Source of the DNA: Clostridia bacterium
Lineage (GTDB): Bacteria > Bacillota > Clostridia > Oscillospirales > CAG-382
Direction of reading: 5' to 3'
Length of the DNA stretch: 8,932 nucleotides
Assembly: GCA_017959195.1 (NCBI GenBank)
Contig: JAGDBE010000241.1
Coordinates: 1 to 8,932 of the forward strand
Numbering within the stretch: position 1 is the first letter of the stretch; every line of letters begins with the position of its first letter. The translations under genes were made by a program, and so were the position numbers. Positions 6,268 to 8,932 of the stretch are shown in pieces. Under the pieces are notes generated by a model. The model did not search any database, had not been told where the DNA came from, and was given only the letters and a program-made list of their open reading frames with translations.

Positions 6268-7638
6268 TTAATTGAAGAATTTTTCGAGTGATTTTATCTG
6301 CTCTTTTACCGATTCTTCCGACGGACCTCCGGGAACTTTTCGTTCGTTTACGCACGTATTAAGGTCAACGTAACTGTATACGTCGTCTTCGAATACCTCC
6401 GATACCGCCTTGTATTCCTCAATGGGAAGTGTTTCAAAGGTATAATTTTTTTCAATGCAGACGGCGACGAGTTCGCCGGAAATTTTATAAGCCTGTCGGA
6501 AGGGAAGTCCCTTTTTGACAAGGTAGTCGGCGCAGTCAGTCGCGTTTATAAATCCGTAGCCCGCGGCTTTTTTCATGTTATCCTTGCAAAATACGGCGGT
6601 GTCAAGCATTTTTGCAAAGATTTCAAGGCAGAGTTTAACGTTGTCAATCGAATCGAATATCGCTTCCTTGTCCTCCTGCATATCCTTGTTGTAGGCGAGG
6701 GGAATACCTTTCATTACGGTAAGCAGGCACGTAAGCGAACCGTAAACGCGGCCTGTTTTTCCGCGCACAAGCTCCGCAATGTCGGGATTCTTTTTCTGAG
6801 GCATAATCGAAGAGCCGGTTGCAAACGCGTCGTCAAGCTCCATGAATTTGAATTCGCTGCTGCACCAGAGGATGACTTCTTCCGAAAAGCGCGACAAATG
6901 CATCATAATCATAGAAAGGCAGAAAGCAAATTCGATAACGAAATCCCTGTCCGAAACTCCGTCAATGCTGTTTTCGGTAATGCTTGAAAAGCCGAGTTCA
7001 TTTGCGACGTAATTTCTGTCAATGGGATAAGTCGTGCCCGCAAGAGCGCATGAGCCCAGAGGCATAACGTCTGTGCGCTCAAAGCAGTCGTCAAGGCGCA
7101 TAACGTCTCTTTTCAACATATTTGCATACGCTAAAAGCTCGTGCGCAAGCGTAATCGGCTGGGCACGCTGCAAATGCGTATATCCCGGCATAACTGTTTC
7201 GGTGTTTGCCTTAGCTTTTTCTATTATGACTTTTGCAAGGGCGTTTACTTTTTCTTTGACCGATATAATTTCGTCTTTCAAGTACATCCTTGTGTCGAGA
7301 GCGACCTGGTCGTTCCTGCTTCGCGCAGTGTGAAGACGTTTTCCGGTGTCGCCTATGCGTTCGGTAAGCACCTGCTCCACAAACATATGGATATCTTCGG
7401 CGGTTTCGTCTATTGCAAGCTTTCCCGATTCAATATCGGAAAGTATTTCTTTCAACGCGGCAACTATCTTTTCGCTTTCGCTTTTTGATATGATGCCCGT
7501 GTTTCCGAGCATTTTTGCATGGGCGATACTTCCGTTTATGTCCTGCTTGTACATGCGGCTGTCAAAAGAGATAGATGAATTGAAGTCGTTTACGCTTTCA
7601 TCTTCTTCTTTTTTGAACCGTCCCTGCCACATTTTCAT
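6268..7638 (-). CDS. argH: Argininosuccinate lyase
   Basis: ArgH cleaves argininosuccinate to arginine and fumarate, the last step of arginine biosynthesis, as a cytoplasmic homotetramer of the fumarase/aspartase superfamily. The 456 residues are normal for the family. All three conserved regions are intact: HTARSRNDQVALDTRMYL (103-120), PGYTHLQRAQPITLAH with catalytic His155 (151-166), and the mobile-loop signature GSSIMPQKKNPDIAELVRG (275-293) with the active-site serine at 276/277. The N-terminus MKMWQGRF is typical. ATG 7638 is chosen because GAGGT lies seven bases upstream. It is downstream of argG but separated from it by a 60-bp gap containing an intrinsic terminator, so it depends on readthrough or on a promoter I could not identify. 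Its own 3' end is the shared bidirectional hairpin. Confidence 0.97.
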   Translation of the reverse strand: MKMWQGRFKKEEDESVNDFNSSISFDSRMYKQDINGSIAHAKMLGNTGIISKSESEKIVAALKEILSDIESGKLAIDETAEDIHMFVEQVLTERIGDTGKRLHTARSRNDQVALDTRMYLKDEIISVKEKVNALAKVIIEKAKANTETVMPGYTHLQRAQPITLAHELLAYANMLKRDVMRLDDCFERTDVMPLGSCALAGTTYPIDRNYVANELGFSSITENSIDGVSDRDFVIEFAFCLSMIMMHLSRFSEEVILWCSSEFKFMELDDAFATGSSIMPQKKNPDIAELVRGKTGRVYGSLTCLLTVMKGIPLAYNKDMQEDKEAIFDSIDNVKLCLEIFAKMLDTAVFCKDNMKKAAGYGFINATDCADYLVKKGLPFRQAYKISGELVAVCIEKNYTFETLPIEEYKAVSEVFEDDVYSYVDLNTCVNERKVPGGPSEESVKEQIKSLEKFFN

Positions 7639-7645
7639 ATTATTT

Positions 7646-7650
7646 ACCTC
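7646..7650 (-). promoter_or_regulatory. Ribosome binding site of argH
   Basis: GAGGT on the minus strand is seven bases before ATG 7638. It lies immediately after the T-tract of the argG terminator. Confidence 0.7.
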
Positions 7651-7663
7651 GCTTGTTTTTTGA

Positions 7664-7697
7664 AAAAAGAGGGCAAAGGAATCTTTGCCCTTTTTTT
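7664..7697 (-). terminator. Intrinsic terminator after argG, upstream of argH
   Basis: On the minus strand GGGCAAAG (7690-7683) pairs with CTTTGCCC (7678-7671) around a four-base loop, an eight-pair GC-containing stem. A run of A (7697-7691) before and a TCTTTTTT tract after extend it into a classic rho-independent terminator. It starts two bases after the argG stop. It also has T-runs in the plus orientation, but no plus-strand gene ends there. Its location suggests that argH is expressed at a lower level than argG or from a separate start. Confidence 0.88.
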
Positions 7698-7698
7698 A

Positions 7699-8932
7699 TT
7701 ATTTGTTTTCCCATTTTTTCTTTGCGGCTGCCCTTACTGCGATGGGAAGTCCGTAAAGATTGATAAATCCTTTGGCGTCCGCCTGGTTGTAAACGTTGTC
7801 CTCGCCGAATGTTGCAATTTCTTCGGAATAGAGCGAATACGGGCTCCAAACGCCTGCCTTTATTACGTTTCCTTTGTAAAGTTTGAGTTTAACCTTGCCC
7901 GAAACAGTTTCCTGCGTCTTGTCTACAAATGCGGAAAGCGCTTCACGAAGCGGAGTGTACCACTGGCCGTTGTAAACAAGTTCCGCAAACGTAATCGAGA
8001 GCTCTTGCTTCTTGTGAGCGGTCATTTTGTCAAGACAAACAGTTTCAAGATACTTGTGCGCCGCATAAAGTATCGTTCCGCCGGGAGTTTCGTACACGCC
8101 GCGGCACTTCATGCCGACAAGTCTGTTTTCTACGATGTCAAGAAGTCCTATACCGTTTGCGCCGCCGAGTTCGTTGAGCTTGAAAATAACTTCTTTGGCC
8201 GACATTTTTTTGCCGTCAACAGCAGTCGGAATGCCTTTTTCAAACTCGATTTCAACGTAGGTCGGCACGTCGGGCGCATTGATGGGGGAGACGCCCATTT
8301 CGAGAAAGCCTTCTTTTTCGTACTGAGGCTCGTTTCCCGTATCTTCAAGGTCAAGACCTTCATGCGAAAGGTGCCAGAGGTTTTTGTCCTTGGAATAGTT
8401 TGTCTCGCGGTTTATTTTCAAAGGAATATTGTGCGCTTCCGCGTAATCAATTTCCTCGTCTCTCGATTTTATGCTCCATTCGCGCCAGGGAGCGATTATT
8501 TTCATTTCGGGAGCAAAAGCCTTTATTGCAAGTTCAAAACGAACCTGGTCGTTGCCTTTTCCGGTACAGCCGTGGCAGATGGCGTCGGCGCCTTCTTTTT
8601 TTGCTATCTCAACAAGTCTCTTTGCGATAACCGGGCGTGCAAAAGACGTTCCGAGCATATAGTCCTCGTAAAGCGCGCCCGCTTTTACGGTGGGGATTAT
8701 GTATTCGTTTACGAACTCGTCTGTCAGATCTTCGATATAAAGCTTTGACGCGCCCGTTTTGAGAGCTTTTTCTTCGAGTCCTTCAAGCTCGTCAGCCTGC
8801 CCCACGTTTCCGGACACGGCAATGACCTCGCAGCCGTTGTAGTTCTCCTTGAGCCACGGAATTATGACGGAGGTGTCGAGCCCTCCCGAATACGCCAATA
8901 CAACTTTTTTGATCTCAGATTTATCAGCCGCC
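7699..8932 (-). CDS. argG: Argininosuccinate synthase, 5' end just outside window
   Basis: ArgG joins citrulline and aspartate using ATP to form argininosuccinate in the cytoplasm, feeding ArgH next door. The frame is open to the right edge: the visible start reads AADKSEIKKVV and runs into the ATP-binding loop LAYSGGLDTSVIIPWL. There are 410 visible residues, close to the full family length, so only the first one or few codons are missing. A TTG at 8898 would be a false start, since it would cut off the first beta strand before the AYSGGLDTS loop. Other signatures are AVSGNVGQADE, HGCTGKGNDQVRFE, the WREWSIKSRDE block, NLWHLSHEGLDLED, and YETPGGTILYAAH. The C-terminus contains YSLYSEEIATFGEDNVYNQ and GFINLYGLP, as in type I enzymes of Firmicutes. 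It is the promoter-proximal gene of an argGH pair; its promoter and any arginine-repressor site lie outside. Confidence 0.97.
   Translation of the reverse strand, partial: AADKSEIKKVVLAYSGGLDTSVIIPWLKENYNGCEVIAVSGNVGQADELEGLEEKALKTGASKLYIEDLTDEFVNEYIIPTVKAGALYEDYMLGTSFARPVIAKRLVEIAKKEGADAICHGCTGKGNDQVRFELAIKAFAPEMKIIAPWREWSIKSRDEEIDYAEAHNIPLKINRETNYSKDKNLWHLSHEGLDLEDTGNEPQYEKEGFLEMGVSPINAPDVPTYVEIEFEKGIPTAVDGKKMSAKEVIFKLNELGGANGIGLLDIVENRLVGMKCRGVYETPGGTILYAAHKYLETVCLDKMTAHKKQELSITFAELVYNGQWYTPLREALSAFVDKTQETVSGKVKLKLYKGNVIKAGVWSPYSLYSEEIATFGEDNVYNQADAKGFINLYGLPIAVRAAAKKKWENK

Noticed and set aside
7660..8748. 362-codon plus-strand open frame
   Set aside because: It is long but wholly antisense to argG, whose protein is unmistakable. 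The translated product is Phe/Val/Arg-rich without family features, and its start lies in the argG terminator.

Overview
The window looks like ordinary chromosome from an anaerobic, Clostridia-like member of the Firmicutes. The evidence is strong GGAG-type ribosome binding sites, moderately AT-rich coding sequence, a surface protein carrying S-layer homology (SLH) repeats, and Clostridia-like versions of TrmD, RimM, ArgG and ArgH. Genus cannot be read from the sequence. It is almost fully coding, with no tRNA, rRNA, CRISPR array, insertion sequence or prophage gene seen.

Layout. Positions 1-3470 hold a tightly packed minus-strand operon, read right to left: an FkbM-family methyltransferase, rimM, trmD, and a multi-spanning membrane protein (tentatively O-antigen-ligase-like) that runs off the left edge. 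The gaps are 5 nt, then a 1-nt overlap (TGATG), then 14 nt, so transcription and probably translation are coupled. A near-consensus sigma-A promoter (TTGATA, 17 nt, TATAAT with an upstream TG) lies in the 122-bp divergent spacer at 3471-3592. On the other side of the spacer, positions 3593-6223 on the plus strand encode an 876-residue secreted protein with a phosphodiester glycosidase (NAGPA-type) domain, a beta-rich middle region and three C-terminal SLH repeats. A hairpin with T-rich flanks on both sides (6229-6257) separates it from the convergent arginine genes. Positions 6268-8932 hold argH and argG on the minus strand, argG being upstream and cut by the right edge. A strong intrinsic terminator lies between the two.

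How the genes fit together. ArgG and ArgH catalyse the last two steps of arginine synthesis (citrulline + aspartate to argininosuccinate, then to arginine + fumarate). RimM (30S maturation) and TrmD (m1G37 of tRNA) are a conserved translation pair. Here they are flanked by a possible sugar or lipid methyltransferase and a membrane protein rather than by rpsP and rplS. Together with the divergent SLH glycosidase, this gives the left two thirds a cell-envelope flavour, which is an inference from family membership. I found no convincing new multi-gene system. The points most worth a second look are the hidden edge-truncated membrane gene, the unusual rimM-trmD neighbourhood, the acidic insertion inside the glycosidase domain, Glu at the TrmD catalytic position 169, and the terminator inside argGH.
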